Shown: positions 36,318 to 46,221 of the stretch, piece by piece
How positions within the stretch are numbered: the stretch's first letter is position 1
How the letters are laid out: each line of letters starts with the position of its first letter
Origin: JADJDM01 sp044352985
GTDB lineage: Bacteria > Bacteroidota > Bacteroidia > B-17B0 > Aurantibacillaceae
Reading direction: 5' to 3'
DNA: 64,000 bases
Assembly (NCBI GenBank): GCA_044352985.1
Contig: JBILCU010000002.1
Span: 214,954 to 278,953 of the forward strand
Translations under genes and position numbers: made by a program
Notes under the pieces: generated by a model
Database searches by the model: none
Told to the model about the DNA's origin: nothing
Seen by the model: only the letters and a program-made list of their open reading frames with translations

Positions 36318-37739
36318 ATGAATAAAAAATTACAGGTTATAAAGTATTTAATACTTGATTTGCTAAGCGCAGCACTTGCCTGGACCATTTTTTTTATTTA
36401 TCGCAAATTTGTAATTGAACCACAAAAATTTGGAGTTGAACCCGACACTATTTTCTCTGATAAATTTTATTTGGGCATTTTTATAATTCCTGTTTGCTGG
36501 ATTATTTTTTATTATATACTGGGTAATTACAATAATATTTATAAAAAATCGAGATTAGGTGAATTGTTTAATACAATACTTTCAAGTATAATAGGTGTAA
36601 CGCTCATTTTTTTTATTTCTATTTTAGACGACGAAGTAAAAGTATATAGCAATTATTATCAATCTTATTTTACCTTATTAGGTTTACACATCTGTATTAC
36701 TTCCATTTCTAGATACATTATTACAAGCTATACCAATCTGCAAATTCATAAGCGCAAAATTGGGTTCAAAACATTATTAATTGGTAGCAATGAAAATGCT
36801 TTTAAAACCTATGAAGAAATACAACACCTAAAAAAAGGAACGGGTAATTTGTTCTTAGGATTTGTACATGTTGATGATAAGAATGGATTTTCAGAAGAAC
36901 TAAAAAAACAACTTGATCATTTAGGTGAAATCAATGAAATTAGAGATTTAGTAAAAAAACATGAGATTGATGAAATTATTATTGCTATTGAATCTTGGGA
37001 ACATGATTATTTAAATAAACTAATAACTGATTTAAGCGACACAGGCGTTTTAATTAAGGTAATACCTGACATGTATGATATTTTATCAGGTTCAGTTAAA
37101 ATGAATTCGATTTTTGGAGCTCCATTAATAGAAATTAATAAAACTATAATGCCGGAGTGGCAACAATCGTTAAAACGAATAATGGATGTATTAATTTCAA
37201 TTTTTGTATTAATTTGTTTTTCCTGGTTATATACATTAATTGCATTAGCTGTTAAAATTAGCTCAAAAGGTGCAATTTTTTATAGACAGGAAAGAATTGG
37301 TTTACATGGTTCGCCTTTTAAAATTATAAAATTCAGGAGCATGTACGTAGATGCTGAAAAAATGGGGCCGGCTTTATCAAGCGATAATGATCCTAGAATT
37401 ACTAAAGTGGGTAAATTTTTAAGAAAAACACGATTAGACGAATTGCCTCAGTTTTTTAATGTTTTAATTGGCGAAATGAGTATTGTTGGTCCTAGACCTG
37501 AACGACAATTTTTCATTAATCAAATCGTTCAAAAAGCATCGCATTACAAACACCTACATAAAGTTCGTCCCGGCATTACATCTTGGGGTCAGGTAAAATA
37601 TGGGTATGCAGAAACAGTTGATCAAATGATACAACGTTTAAAATACGACATACTTTATATTGAAAACATGAGCATTTTAGTTGACCTTAAAATTATGATT
37701 TACACTGTACTAATTGTAATTCAAGGAAGAGGAAAATAA
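36318..37739 (+). CDS. Polyprenyl-phosphate sugar phosphotransferase (exopolysaccharide initiation)
   Basis: The 473-residue protein has an N-terminal set of about four membrane helices, a nucleotide-binding-like middle (LLIGSNENAFKTYEE), a further membrane helix at about 290-310, and the bacterial sugar transferase catalytic domain at the C-terminus with FYRQERIGLHGSPFKIIKFRSM, RKTRLDELPQFFNV and GPRPERQ. It transfers a sugar-phosphate from a UDP- or GDP-sugar to undecaprenyl phosphate to start polysaccharide assembly. Confidence 0.93.
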   Translation: MNKKLQVIKYLILDLLSAALAWTIFFIYRKFVIEPQKFGVEPDTIFSDKFYLGIFIIPVCWIIFYYILGNYNNIYKKSRLGELFNTILSSIIGVTLIFFISILDDEVKVYSNYYQSYFTLLGLHICITSISRYIITSYTNLQIHKRKIGFKTLLIGSNENAFKTYEEIQHLKKGTGNLFLGFVHVDDKNGFSEELKKQLDHLGEINEIRDLVKKHEIDEIIIAIESWEHDYLNKLITDLSDTGVLIKVIPDMYDILSGSVKMNSIFGAPLIEINKTIMPEWQQSLKRIMDVLISIFVLICFSWLYTLIALAVKISSKGAIFYRQERIGLHGSPFKIIKFRSMYVDAEKMGPALSSDNDPRITKVGKFLRKTRLDELPQFFNVLIGEMSIVGPRPERQFFINQIVQKASHYKHLHKVRPGITSWGQVKYGYAETVDQMIQRLKYDILYIENMSILVDLKIMIYTVLIVIQGRGK

Positions 37740-37745
37740 GTTGAT

Positions 37746-38408
37746 TTAAGTCAAACCCTCTACTATCCTACCATCTTTCATTACTAATTTTCTATCAGCC
37801 ATATCTGCAAAATCATTATTGTGAGTAACAATTACAAAAGTTTGGTTAAATTGTTCTCTTAATTTAAAAAATAGCTCGTGTAATTCATTGGCATGAACAG
37901 AATCTAAATTACCTGAAGGTTCATCCGCAAAAACTACTGCAGGACGATTAATTAGTGCGCGCGCAACTGCAACACGTTGCTGTTCGCCACCAGATAATTG
38001 ATTAGGCTTATGATGAATTCTGTTTTCTAAATTCAATAAGTTCAATAATTCTTTAGCAAATTGTTCAGCTTCTTTAGTTGATTTTCCAGCAATAAATGCA
38101 GGAATACAAACATTTTCAAGCGCAGTAAATTCGGGTAACAAATGGTGAAATTGAAAAACAAAACCAATGTTTTTATTTCTAAACTCAGCGATTTTCTTTT
38201 CATTTAGTTTTATTATATCAACATCATTAATAAATAAACCTCCTTTATCTGGTTTATCTAAAGTGCCTAATATGTGCAATAAAGTTGATTTTCCTGCACC
38301 TGATGCCCCAACTATTGATACAACTTCTGCCTGTTTTATGATTAAACTTACATCTTTTAAAACATGTAAATCGTTATAAGATTTAAATATGGATTCAGAT
38401 TTTATCAA
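37746..38408 (-). CDS. lolD: LolD-like ABC transporter ATP-binding protein
   Basis: The 220-residue ATPase has VGASGAGKSTLLHILGTLDKP, FQFHHLLPEFTALENV, LSGGEQQRVAVARALINRP and FADEPSGNLDS, which are the hallmarks of the LolD/MacB-type MJ0796 group. LolCDE extracts lipoproteins from the inner membrane. The permease is not adjacent. It converges with the sugar transferase gene and is read alone. Confidence 0.88.
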   Translation of the reverse strand: MIKSESIFKSYNDLHVLKDVSLIIKQAEVVSIVGASGAGKSTLLHILGTLDKPDKGGLFINDVDIIKLNEKKIAEFRNKNIGFVFQFHHLLPEFTALENVCIPAFIAGKSTKEAEQFAKELLNLLNLENRIHHKPNQLSGGEQQRVAVARALINRPAVVFADEPSGNLDSVHANELHELFFKLREQFNQTFVIVTHNNDFADMADRKLVMKDGRIVEGLT

Positions 38409-38449
38409 GATTTTTAAATTAAGTTTAATTTAGCAACAAATATAACTAA

Positions 38450-38764
38450 ATGAATAAAGCTTTTTTTTTAATATCGATTGTCTTTTTATTTTTTTCTTGC
38501 AAAAGTAAACAACCTGTAACTAGAAATTTTGATGCTGAAGGTTTTACAAAAGCAACTGTAATTAAATATGAAGTTGAAAATTGTGGTTATTTAATTCGCT
38601 TAGAAGATAATCAACTTTTGGCTCCGGATAGCTTACCTCCATCTTTTGAAAAAAACAACTATGCTGTTTGGATTAAATTTCAATACTTTAAAAAGCAACT
38701 GCCCTCAGTATGTATGGCCGGGAAAAATATTAAACTATTAGAGATTACAGAAAGAAAAAAATGA
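38450..38764 (+). CDS. Small hypothetical lipoprotein
   Basis: The 104-residue protein has a signal with lipobox FFSC (Cys about 17) and a small beta-rich mature domain with ENCGYLIRLEDNQLLAPDSLP and a Cys near the end. It resembles short lipoproteins of unknown function in Bacteroidota. It lies just upstream of the small protein and SulP transporter genes. Confidence 0.7.
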   Translation: MNKAFFLISIVFLFFSCKSKQPVTRNFDAEGFTKATVIKYEVENCGYLIRLEDNQLLAPDSLPPSFEKNNYAVWIKFQYFKKQLPSVCMAGKNIKLLEITERKK

Positions 38765-38777
38765 TAAATTTGCTTTA

Positions 38778-39083
38778 TTGAAATCATTTAAAAAATTTAT
38801 AGTTAGTATACTTTTAATTCTTTTCGGATTTGAGATTTCATTAGATTTAATTAAAACGTTTACCGATACTGAGTGTTCGGTTTTATTTTCTGAAAAAGAG
38901 GAAGGAAAAGAAACAGAAAATGATGATGATAAATTAGAAAAAGAAAAATACAACTTAGATAATTTATTATCCAATTTAATATCCATTAATTCTCCTTCTT
39001 TAATTTATTTTCATTCTTTAACTTTTATAAATTTAATTCAGCCTCATTTAGAGGTTTCAACTCCACCTCCAGATTTTTGCTAA
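38778..39083 (+). CDS. Small hypothetical protein upstream of SulP (TTG start)
   Basis: The 101-residue frame starts at TTG 38778; no ATG is available in frame near it. It has a hydrophobic N-terminus (FIVSILLILFGFEISL), an acidic, Glu/Lys-rich middle (EKEEGKETENDDDKLEKEKY) and a short hydrophobic C-terminus ending in Cys. It ends 44 bp before the SulP gene. It could be a small secreted or membrane partner of the transporter. Confidence that it is expressed is moderate. Confidence 0.5.
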   Translation: MKSFKKFIVSILLILFGFEISLDLIKTFTDTECSVLFSEKEEGKETENDDDKLEKEKYNLDNLLSNLISINSPSLIYFHSLTFINLIQPHLEVSTPPPDFC

Positions 39084-39127
39084 TAAATAAAAATTAGCAG
39101 ATAAATTTATAATCGTATTAAATAATT

Positions 39128-40705
39128 ATGTTTAAACATATTGGTGCAGACCTTAAGGCTGGTCTTGTGGTTTTTTTAGTTGCAATTCCACTTTGTTTAG
39201 GAATTTCATTATTACAAGGTGCGCCACTAATGGCTGGCATAATTAGTGGTGTTGTTGGAGGCACAATTGTTTCAATCATTAGTAAATCAAATTTATCAGT
39301 TAGTGGACCTTCTGCTGCACTAACAGGAGTAGTAGTTTTAGCAATATCTAGTTTAGGTACGTATGAAAAATTCTTAACTGCAGTTTGTATTGCAGGAATA
39401 ATTCAAGTAATCTTTGGACTTGTTAGAGCAGGTATGGTTTCACATTATATTCCATCAGCAGTAGTAAAGGGTGAAATAGCAGCAGTAGGTATTATTTTAG
39501 TTGCAAAACAAATACCCCATGTTTTAGGTTATGATAAAGATCCTGAAGGTGATCAAAGTTTTTTACAGAATGATGGGCAAAATACTTTTTCAGAAATCAC
39601 AAATGTATTTTCAAACATTAGTTTAGGAGCAATTATTATCGGACTTGTTTCTTTTACTCTACTAATTATTTGGCAAACAAATTTTTTTAAGAAGAATAAA
39701 GTTTTATCATTAATTCCTGGACCTCTTGTAGTAGTAATAGTTAGTATTTTTATAAATTATTTATATAATATTTATGGTTCAGATTTAGCTATAAAATCAG
39801 AACATTTAGTCAATCTAAGTTTACCTGAAAATCCAAAGCCAATGTATATTTTATTAGGAATTAAAACTCCTGATTTTAGTGTATTAAAAGACTATAATGT
39901 TTTTATATTCGGATTAATGATTAGTGCTGTAGCTTCCATAGAAACATTATTAAATATTGAAGCTTTAGACAAAATTGACCCAAATAGCAACATTACTCCA
40001 ACTAACCGAGAATTAATAGCACAAGGTGTAGGTAACTTTTTTTGTGGTTTAATTGGTGGTATTCCAATGACGTCAGCAATTGTTAGAAGTGCTGCAAATG
40101 TTAATGCTGGTGGAAAAACTAAAATTTCGGTTATTTTACATGCAATCCTTTTTATAGTGTTAGTTTTGTTTTTCCCTTTTGTTTTAGAATTAATTCCATT
40201 GTCTGCTTTGGCAGCAATTTTAATGTTTACTGGTTTTCGATTAACTAGACCTTATATTTATAAAAATGTATACAAGCTTGGATTTGATCAGTTTTTACCA
40301 TTTATAGCAACAATCATTGTTATGTTACTTACAGATTTATTGAAAGGTATTACGGTTGGTATTTTCATAAGTATAATCTTTATTTTAAGAAACAATTTTA
40401 AAACTCCATTTAAATTGATTTCTGAGGTAATTGATGGTAAACCAAATTACTTCATGAAACTTTCTCAGAATGTTACTTTCATAAATAAAGGTAGAATTTT
40501 AAATGTATTACATGGATTACCAAAAGGATCAAAAATATATATAGATGGCGGTAGGGTAGTTTTTATAGATAAAGATATTTTAGAGTTAATTTCTGAATTC
40601 AAATATGGTGCTCAAAAACATGAAATAGAAGTTGTTATTGAAGAATTGGAATTAGTTGATATATTAGCTGCACATTCAGATCCAATAAATAATAACAATA
40701 AATAA
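39128..40705 (+). CDS. SulP-family inorganic anion transporter
   Basis: The 525-residue protein has 10-12 membrane helices with KAGLVVFLVAIPLCLGISLL, SVSGPSAALTGVVVLAI, and TPTNRELIAQGVGNFFCGLIGGIPMTSAIVRSAANVNAGGKT (about 294-335), typical of SulP. The C-terminal STAS-like part is short (about 435-525). The adjacent beta-carbonic anhydrase suggests bicarbonate transport (BicA-like) rather than sulfate. It begins a two-gene unit with the carbonic anhydrase. Confidence 0.92.
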   Translation: MFKHIGADLKAGLVVFLVAIPLCLGISLLQGAPLMAGIISGVVGGTIVSIISKSNLSVSGPSAALTGVVVLAISSLGTYEKFLTAVCIAGIIQVIFGLVRAGMVSHYIPSAVVKGEIAAVGIILVAKQIPHVLGYDKDPEGDQSFLQNDGQNTFSEITNVFSNISLGAIIIGLVSFTLLIIWQTNFFKKNKVLSLIPGPLVVVIVSIFINYLYNIYGSDLAIKSEHLVNLSLPENPKPMYILLGIKTPDFSVLKDYNVFIFGLMISAVASIETLLNIEALDKIDPNSNITPTNRELIAQGVGNFFCGLIGGIPMTSAIVRSAANVNAGGKTKISVILHAILFIVLVLFFPFVLELIPLSALAAILMFTGFRLTRPYIYKNVYKLGFDQFLPFIATIIVMLLTDLLKGITVGIFISIIFILRNNFKTPFKLISEVIDGKPNYFMKLSQNVTFINKGRILNVLHGLPKGSKIYIDGGRVVFIDKDILELISEFKYGAQKHEIEVVIEELELVDILAAHSDPINNNNK

Positions 40706-40727
40706 ATTATTAATTAAAATAAAAAAA

Positions 40728-41366
40728 ATGAGTTTACAAGAATCTTATCAAAGATTAATAGATGGAAACCGAAAATATTCACTTGAAAAAAAATTTGAAG
40801 ATCCTGAATATTTCAAAAAATTATCAATAGGTCAAACACCTGAGTACCTATGGATTGGTTGTAGCGATAGTAGAGTTCCTGCCAACGAAATCACCAATAC
40901 TCATAGTGGTGAAATTTTTGTACACAGAAACATTGCCAATTTGATTATTCATACAGATTTAAATGCATTAAGTGTTATTTCTTATGCCATTGAAGTTTTA
41001 AAAGTTAAGCACATTATCGTCTGTGGCCATTATGGATGTGGTGGAATAAGAGCAGCTATGACGAATAGCGCAGTTGGATTTGTAGATAATTGGTTAAGAA
41101 ACATTAAAGATGTTTATGCAAAACACAGTGTTGAGTTAGATGCTATTTTAGATTTAGATAAACGTGCTGATAGATTAACGGAATTAAATGTAATTGAACA
41201 GGTTAAAAATTTATGTAGGACCAAAAAAGTTCAAAAGGCTTGGAAAGAAAGATTATTGCAGGTTCATGGCTGGGTGTATGGATTAAATAGTGGTTTAGTA
41301 AAAGATTTAGAAGTGGTACATGATGAAATTACTGATATTGAACACATTTACAGGTATGATTTATAA
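40728..41366 (+). CDS. Beta-class carbonic anhydrase
   Basis: The 212-residue protein has the zinc and catalytic motifs CSDSRVP (Cys44 and the Asp-Arg dyad) and CGHYGCGGIRAA (His and second Cys). It hydrates CO2 to bicarbonate. The start is 22 bp downstream of the SulP stop. Together they probably supply bicarbonate for carboxylation reactions. Confidence 0.95.
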   Translation: MSLQESYQRLIDGNRKYSLEKKFEDPEYFKKLSIGQTPEYLWIGCSDSRVPANEITNTHSGEIFVHRNIANLIIHTDLNALSVISYAIEVLKVKHIIVCGHYGCGGIRAAMTNSAVGFVDNWLRNIKDVYAKHSVELDAILDLDKRADRLTELNVIEQVKNLCRTKKVQKAWKERLLQVHGWVYGLNSGLVKDLEVVHDEITDIEHIYRYDL

Positions 41367-41369
41367 CAA

Positions 41370-42158
41370 TCAAAATTTCAAACTACTAAAACAAACTGAA
41401 TCTTTATAAACTTTTATTATTTCAGTATCACTTTTAATTATATCGTTTAATGATAATTCGTTAAACGATATTTCATCGCTTATAAATTTTGTAAAATCAA
41501 ATTTATAAAACACTTTATCTTTAAAATAATAAATTTTACCCGATTTAACGGTGAAATGTTTTAGCCCTAAAACTGGAATGGTTTTAAAATAAGTTCCATA
41601 AATATCAAATATCAAAATACCTTCATCAGGATTATTTATGAATAAATAATTTTCTTTCTCTATAATAAAATTTGGATCTATTTTTCTAGATAATAAAACA
41701 TTTAAATTTCCAGTATTTACAATTTTGTTAAAAAACGCATCCATTTTAAACAATTGTGCATTTTGCCTATCAAATAGCCAAAAACCATTATTTACAGAAT
41801 TACAAACCAAATCTGTTTGTTCTAAATTATAATTTAATAAATCAATTGATTCGGCATTTTGTGACAATTGAGAGTCCAAATAAATAATTTGACTTTGATC
41901 TTTGTAAAACAATAAAATCCTAAGAGGATTTGAAACATCAACAGAAAATATTTTACCTAATTTTTTATTGGAATAAATTTTTAAAAGCTGCCCGTTAAAA
42001 TTGTATTTCTTTAATTGATCATCTTTTACAAAATATAAATTGCCTGCCTGATCAACATCTACAAAATCAAAATTTGAAACAATACAACGTTCAGGATGAA
42101 ATGTTATATTACTACTAAAACAGATTATAAATGAAATTATAATTAAGAACAACTTCAT
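41370..42158 (-). CDS. Hypothetical secreted protein, beta-propeller-like
   Basis: The 262-residue protein has a signal peptide, then repeated short strands (FVDVDQAGNLYFVKDDQ, ... RILLFYKD, ... NGFWLFDRQNAQLFKM) that fit a six-bladed beta-propeller of NHL or similar kind. It ends 3 bp from the carbonic anhydrase stop (convergent) and is 10 bp downstream of ribH. Function unknown. Confidence 0.65.
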   Translation of the reverse strand: MKLFLIIISFIICFSSNITFHPERCIVSNFDFVDVDQAGNLYFVKDDQLKKYNFNGQLLKIYSNKKLGKIFSVDVSNPLRILLFYKDQSQIIYLDSQLSQNAESIDLLNYNLEQTDLVCNSVNNGFWLFDRQNAQLFKMDAFFNKIVNTGNLNVLLSRKIDPNFIIEKENYLFINNPDEGILIFDIYGTYFKTIPVLGLKHFTVKSGKIYYFKDKVFYKFDFTKFISDEISFNELSLNDIIKSDTEIIKVYKDSVCFSSLKF

Positions 42159-42168
42159 TTAAACATTA

Positions 42169-42663
42169 TTATTTACTCATAGAATCCCTTAAAGATAGCA
42201 TTTTAATAGCTGTAATTGCAGCCTCATCACCTTTATTGCCATGTTTTCCTCCTGCTCTATCCATTGCTTGTTCAAGATTATTTGGAGTTAAAACACCGAA
42301 AATAATCGGCATATTGTATTCAATATTTAAATTTGTAATACCGTTTGCAACTGCATTACAAATAAAATCAAAATGCTTAGTTTCACCTTGTATTACACAA
42401 CCTATACAGATTATAGCTTCAACATCAGAATATTCTGCCATAAATTGGGCACCTAAAGTTAACTCGTAACTACCTGGTACCCATTTTATGATAATATTAT
42501 TTTTATTCGCTCCATACTTTAATAAGGTTTCTTCTGCGCCATTACAAAGTGCTTTAGTTACTTCATAATTCCATTCGGAAACAACAATTCCAAAACGATA
42601 ATTTTTTGCAGTTGGAACTTCAGTTCCTTCTACATCAGATAAATTTTTTAATTGACTTGACAT
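42169..42663 (-). CDS. ribH: 6,7-dimethyl-8-ribityllumazine synthase
   Basis: The 164-residue protein catalyses the penultimate step of riboflavin synthesis. It has VSEWNYEVTKALCNGAEE, WVPGSYELTLGAQFMA, and CIGCVIQGETKHFDFICNAV with the conserved His, and NNLEQAMDRAGGKHGNKGDEAA. The length is normal. I looked for an FMN riboswitch upstream and did not see one. It is read in the same direction as the gldN operon. Confidence 0.96.
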   Translation of the reverse strand: MSSQLKNLSDVEGTEVPTAKNYRFGIVVSEWNYEVTKALCNGAEETLLKYGANKNNIIIKWVPGSYELTLGAQFMAEYSDVEAIICIGCVIQGETKHFDFICNAVANGITNLNIEYNMPIIFGVLTPNNLEQAMDRAGGKHGNKGDEAAITAIKMLSLRDSMSK

Positions 42664-42678
42664 AATCTGTTTTAAAAT

Positions 42679-42707
42679 AAAAAACCTTACTAAAAGTAAG
42701 GTTTTTT
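42679..42707 (-). terminator. Terminator between gldN and ribH
   Basis: AAAAAACCTTAC-TAAAA-GTAAGGTTTTTT forms a stable stem with T runs on either side. It follows the gldN stop (42731) on the minus strand, so it separates the gld operon from ribH. Confidence 0.85.
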
Positions 42708-42730
42708 TAATTTGTTATACTGTAAAATTA

Positions 42731-43606
42731 TTAAAATTGCCAGAAATCATGCTCGTATTTAAACAAGTCATATTTAATACGTTCATTTTCTAATAAAGCA
42801 TCTATACCTTTTGCGTAAGTTTCAATACCTCTATCATAAACATTGCTTTCTCTAATAATGGTACTGTTAAATTGACGTTTCCAAAATATATCATCAAAAG
42901 TTCTTCTTTCAGCATCATTTTTTGTATTATAAACTTCTGTTTTAGCCAAATGCGGACGTAATTGAGGAAAGTAAATCCAAAATTGAACGTCAACAAAATC
43001 TAATTTTTCACAATTAACAGGTAATTCAAAACCAATACCAATAATTCTAGATTCCATAACTGACTTTTGTTTATCAAAAAACCAATCTTCCTTAATGTAA
43101 ACGCCTCTTAATTCTTCGAATAACCAAGTAGGTCTAGCAGCAGGAAGTACCTTTACCATAATCGTATTACCTGTAACAGGATCAACCTCTTCAGAATCAA
43201 TAGAATCGGTAGGTTGACACATCGCAAATTTTCTTATTGCAGCAGTATCTTTAATTTCTTTAAATTCATCATCTTTAAATGCCCAAATCTTTTCTTCAGG
43301 ATTATTAGATAATAGAGCTTTAATTACTAATTGTAAAAAAGATGTTTTTCCAGAAACAAAATCAAGTGGATAATAAAGTGGTTGATTAATTTTTTCTCTT
43401 AAATCAATTTTTCTCCATACCCTTTTCGACCACTGAACATCACTTTCTCTTAATGATGTATACGGTATAGGTTTTTTATTTTGTGAATTTTCTTTTACAT
43501 AAATTCCATCATTAAAATCACCTGGTGTAAATACTTGAGATAAAACAGTATTACAAGATAATAAAAGTGAAATTATAAAAATAATATTTAAAAAACTCTT
43601 ACTCAT
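42731..43606 (-). CDS. gldN: Type IX secretion protein GldN
   Basis: The 291-residue protein has a signal peptide (MSKSFLNIIFIISLLLSCNT; a Cys at 18 allows a lipoprotein alternative). It has the GldN features SDVQWSKRVWRKIDLREKINQPLYYP and PARPTWLFEELRGVYIKEDWFFDK, and the terminal FDDIFWKRQFNS. GldN forms the periplasmic ring with GldK in the T9SS. It is the last gene of the porP-gldKLMN operon. Confidence 0.95.
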   Translation of the reverse strand: MSKSFLNIIFIISLLLSCNTVLSQVFTPGDFNDGIYVKENSQNKKPIPYTSLRESDVQWSKRVWRKIDLREKINQPLYYPLDFVSGKTSFLQLVIKALLSNNPEEKIWAFKDDEFKEIKDTAAIRKFAMCQPTDSIDSEEVDPVTGNTIMVKVLPAARPTWLFEELRGVYIKEDWFFDKQKSVMESRIIGIGFELPVNCEKLDFVDVQFWIYFPQLRPHLAKTEVYNTKNDAERRTFDDIFWKRQFNSTIIRESNVYDRGIETYAKGIDALLENERIKYDLFKYEHDFWQF

Positions 43607-43638
43607 ATAACAATGTTTAGTTTATAATTTGAACTATT

Positions 43639-45294
43639 CTATTTAGTAACTTTTAAACCATGACTCGCACTTGTAGTTTTGCCATCTGGTCCTTTAACTT
43701 GTGCATCAATCAATATCTTAGTACCAACATCACAACCACTAAATACAGATTTGGCTTCAGCAGATAAATTTGGACCAGACCCTTCAACCACAACAGTTTT
43801 ACCTTTTACTTTTCCATATACTGTCCACGTTTGGGTAATGTAATTTGCTTGAAAATCAAAGCCTGTAGCACCAGCAACTAATGCACTAACTGTTGATAGC
43901 ATAGATTTTTTTACCTCAAGTGGAGAAAAAGCACCTGCTATTTTCAACTCAGGTTTAGGTAATGGTTTAACTCTAAATTTTATTGGAGGGCCCTGAGGTT
44001 TATTTCCATCTTTGGTTTTCCCCATTACTGTAATCATTACATCACCAGTTGATGAAAATTTCATTTCGTATTTACCACCACCTTTAGGTGTCATTGTAGC
44101 ACCACAACCAGTTGCTGATATTGAAATATCACCAGGTGCAATACCACCAGCAGAAGCTGTTACCGGATTTGGAACACCTGCATAAAATACATTCATCATA
44201 TCAGCAGAAACAGTACCTGATGGAGGAGCTACTTTATACTCTCCTTTAAATGGATAATAACTAAATTCACCAGTAGGCTTCTTTAATTTAATAACACCTT
44301 TGTATTCTTGATCTCCTTGACCACTAGTGCCCACTTCATATTTACCAATACCCCCCACTAATGGAAGAACAGTTCCAGAAGCACCACTTGCAGCTCCTGC
44401 TGAGTCAACACCAAGAATAATTTGAAGATTTTCCGGTTTAAAATCAGTTGAGGATGCTCCAATAAAAATATCGGCAGTGTATTTCTGACCAGCTTGAATA
44501 TAACTAGAAGGAGCAAGAACAACTGCAGAATATTGATTAAATTTTATTGATAATTTACCACTAGCACCTGCAAATTGAGCAATTAACTCTGATTCAACGT
44601 TTTTCAAGTCAGATTGCATCTGAGATAAGTTTGTAACTACACCAGCTAAAGGTAAATGATAAAAGTTAAAAATTTCCCATGTTAGTTTAATACCATCCTC
44701 TGTATCAGTTGGATCTTTAATTTTCAAGGTTAAAATTTTTTCTTTTAATCCATCATAATCTTCCTTAAGCAATTTAGTTTTTTCATTCTTTTGCATGCCA
44801 TCTAACATTGCTAACAGTTTGTCAGATAAACCATCAAATCTCTTTCTTAAATCTACGGCAGACCACTCCCCATCTTTAGGTTTTGTTTCATCATCACCTA
44901 TCATTAAGTGGGTAGGAGCATCATAATTATCTTTTGCGTTAGCAAATTTTAATGTTGCTGTATCTTTAGTAGGTGATTTTTCTACTTCATCAATTAAAAA
45001 CTGCTTTAGTTTGTCTATATAATCATAAACTTCTTTTGTTAATTTATTTACCTCTTTAGCTTTTTCTAAGTAAGGTAATGCACTTGGATTTGACTTTGCA
45101 GCTTCATCAAAGGCTTTTAATACACGAGTGGTATTGTTATTGAAATTTTCATTAGTTCTTACCAAATTATCATTTACAGTAACAAACGCTTTTAATATAT
45201 CTTTTGATACGTTCATTGCAAGTAGTGCAGTTAACACTAGGTACATCAAACCAATCATCTTCGATCTAGGTGATTCTTTACCTCCGCCTCCCAT
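43639..45294 (-). CDS. gldM: Type IX secretion/gliding motor protein GldM
   Basis: The 551-residue protein has a single N-terminal membrane helix (about 13-34, MIGLMYLVLTALLAMNV), then the periplasmic D1 domain (about 36-241; THLMIGDDETKPKDG, EDGIKLTWEIFN, PLAGVVTNL) and further Gly-rich beta domains with VVLAPSSYIQAGQKYTADIF and RVKPLPKPE. It forms the rotary motor with GldL and contacts the GldKN ring. Its D1 domain has a striking partial match in the phosphatase at 59219-61804. It begins 58 bp downstream of gldL. Confidence 0.97.
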   Translation of the reverse strand: MGGGGKESPRSKMIGLMYLVLTALLAMNVSKDILKAFVTVNDNLVRTNENFNNNTTRVLKAFDEAAKSNPSALPYLEKAKEVNKLTKEVYDYIDKLKQFLIDEVEKSPTKDTATLKFANAKDNYDAPTHLMIGDDETKPKDGEWSAVDLRKRFDGLSDKLLAMLDGMQKNEKTKLLKEDYDGLKEKILTLKIKDPTDTEDGIKLTWEIFNFYHLPLAGVVTNLSQMQSDLKNVESELIAQFAGASGKLSIKFNQYSAVVLAPSSYIQAGQKYTADIFIGASSTDFKPENLQIILGVDSAGAASGASGTVLPLVGGIGKYEVGTSGQGDQEYKGVIKLKKPTGEFSYYPFKGEYKVAPPSGTVSADMMNVFYAGVPNPVTASAGGIAPGDISISATGCGATMTPKGGGKYEMKFSSTGDVMITVMGKTKDGNKPQGPPIKFRVKPLPKPELKIAGAFSPLEVKKSMLSTVSALVAGATGFDFQANYITQTWTVYGKVKGKTVVVEGSGPNLSAEAKSVFSGCDVGTKILIDAQVKGPDGKTTSASHGLKVTK

Positions 45295-45352
45295 TTATTT
45301 TAAATTTTAAATTGTTAAAATTAGATTAATACTAGTTTTGTTATTGTTACTA

Positions 45353-46177
45353 TTAAGAATTATTTTTGAAATTCATAGCAGTTAACATATTACCATAAAT
45401 AGTATTTAAGGCATTAAGGTTTGATGATAATGTAGCTATTTCTTGTTTATATTTTCTTGTATCTTCAACAGAATCATTTAAATTTTTCATTAAGTCAGAT
45501 AAACCTTCATAGAAAATTGTTGTTGATTTCAAATGTTCTTGACTTCCTTGTAACTGAAGTTCGTAAGAAGCATTTAATGCCGATAAATTTTTAGATACTT
45601 TAGTTAATTGTTCACCAAATGAAGCTCCAGATTCATTTGAAACGGAAAGACCCATTAATGATTCTGCTGCTCTATTATAAGAATCAGATAAATTACTTAC
45701 ATTTTTTGCTGCGCTTCTAACACTGTCTACATATTCATTAGTAGCTGTATGTGCATTTGAAAGATCAGCTATTTTAGTTGCACTTTCGCTTAAAGTTCTC
45801 ATACCATTTCCTAAATCTTCAATTAATTTAGGTTCGATTTTAGCATTTTCCAACATTTGATCTAATTGTTCTGTTAAAGAACCTTTACTAACTTTTGTTG
45901 GATGCTCATCTTCCTCTTCATGTTCGTGATCATGTCCTGCTTGAGGTATTAAATTTGGATAAGCTAATGACCAATCCCACTCTTCATGAGGTATATCTTT
46001 TGCATAAAGTAAGAAAATTGCAGCTTCAGTTAACAACCCAATAATTAACATTTGCGAGGCTCCTGGCCAGTGCATAATTTTAAACAAGGCTCCAACAATT
46101 ACAACTGCTGAACCAATACAAGCTGCTAAGTATAAAAACTTTTTAAAACCTGTTACTTTAGCTAATTTACCACTCAT
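45353..46177 (-). CDS. gldL: Type IX secretion/gliding motor protein GldL
   Basis: The 274-residue protein has two membrane helices in the first 60 residues (LAACIGSAVVIVGALFK and QMLIIGLLTEAAIFLLYA) with the conserved WPGAS between them and acidic Glu51 in the second helix, which carries the proton pathway. The C-terminal part is a long helical cytoplasmic domain. GldL and GldM form the proton-driven motor of the T9SS. It is followed by gldM. Confidence 0.96.
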   Translation of the reverse strand: MSGKLAKVTGFKKFLYLAACIGSAVVIVGALFKIMHWPGASQMLIIGLLTEAAIFLLYAKDIPHEEWDWSLAYPNLIPQAGHDHEHEEEDEHPTKVSKGSLTEQLDQMLENAKIEPKLIEDLGNGMRTLSESATKIADLSNAHTATNEYVDSVRSAAKNVSNLSDSYNRAAESLMGLSVSNESGASFGEQLTKVSKNLSALNASYELQLQGSQEHLKSTTIFYEGLSDLMKNLNDSVEDTRKYKQEIATLSSNLNALNTIYGNMLTAMNFKNNS

Positions 46178-46221
46178 AATTTTACTTTTTTACTGTTTGT
46201 TTATTTATTATTTGATTTTTG

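Noticed and set aside
42664..42730. FMN riboswitch near ribH
   Set aside because: Only a short terminator-type hairpin is present between gldN and ribH, with no FMN-element pattern.
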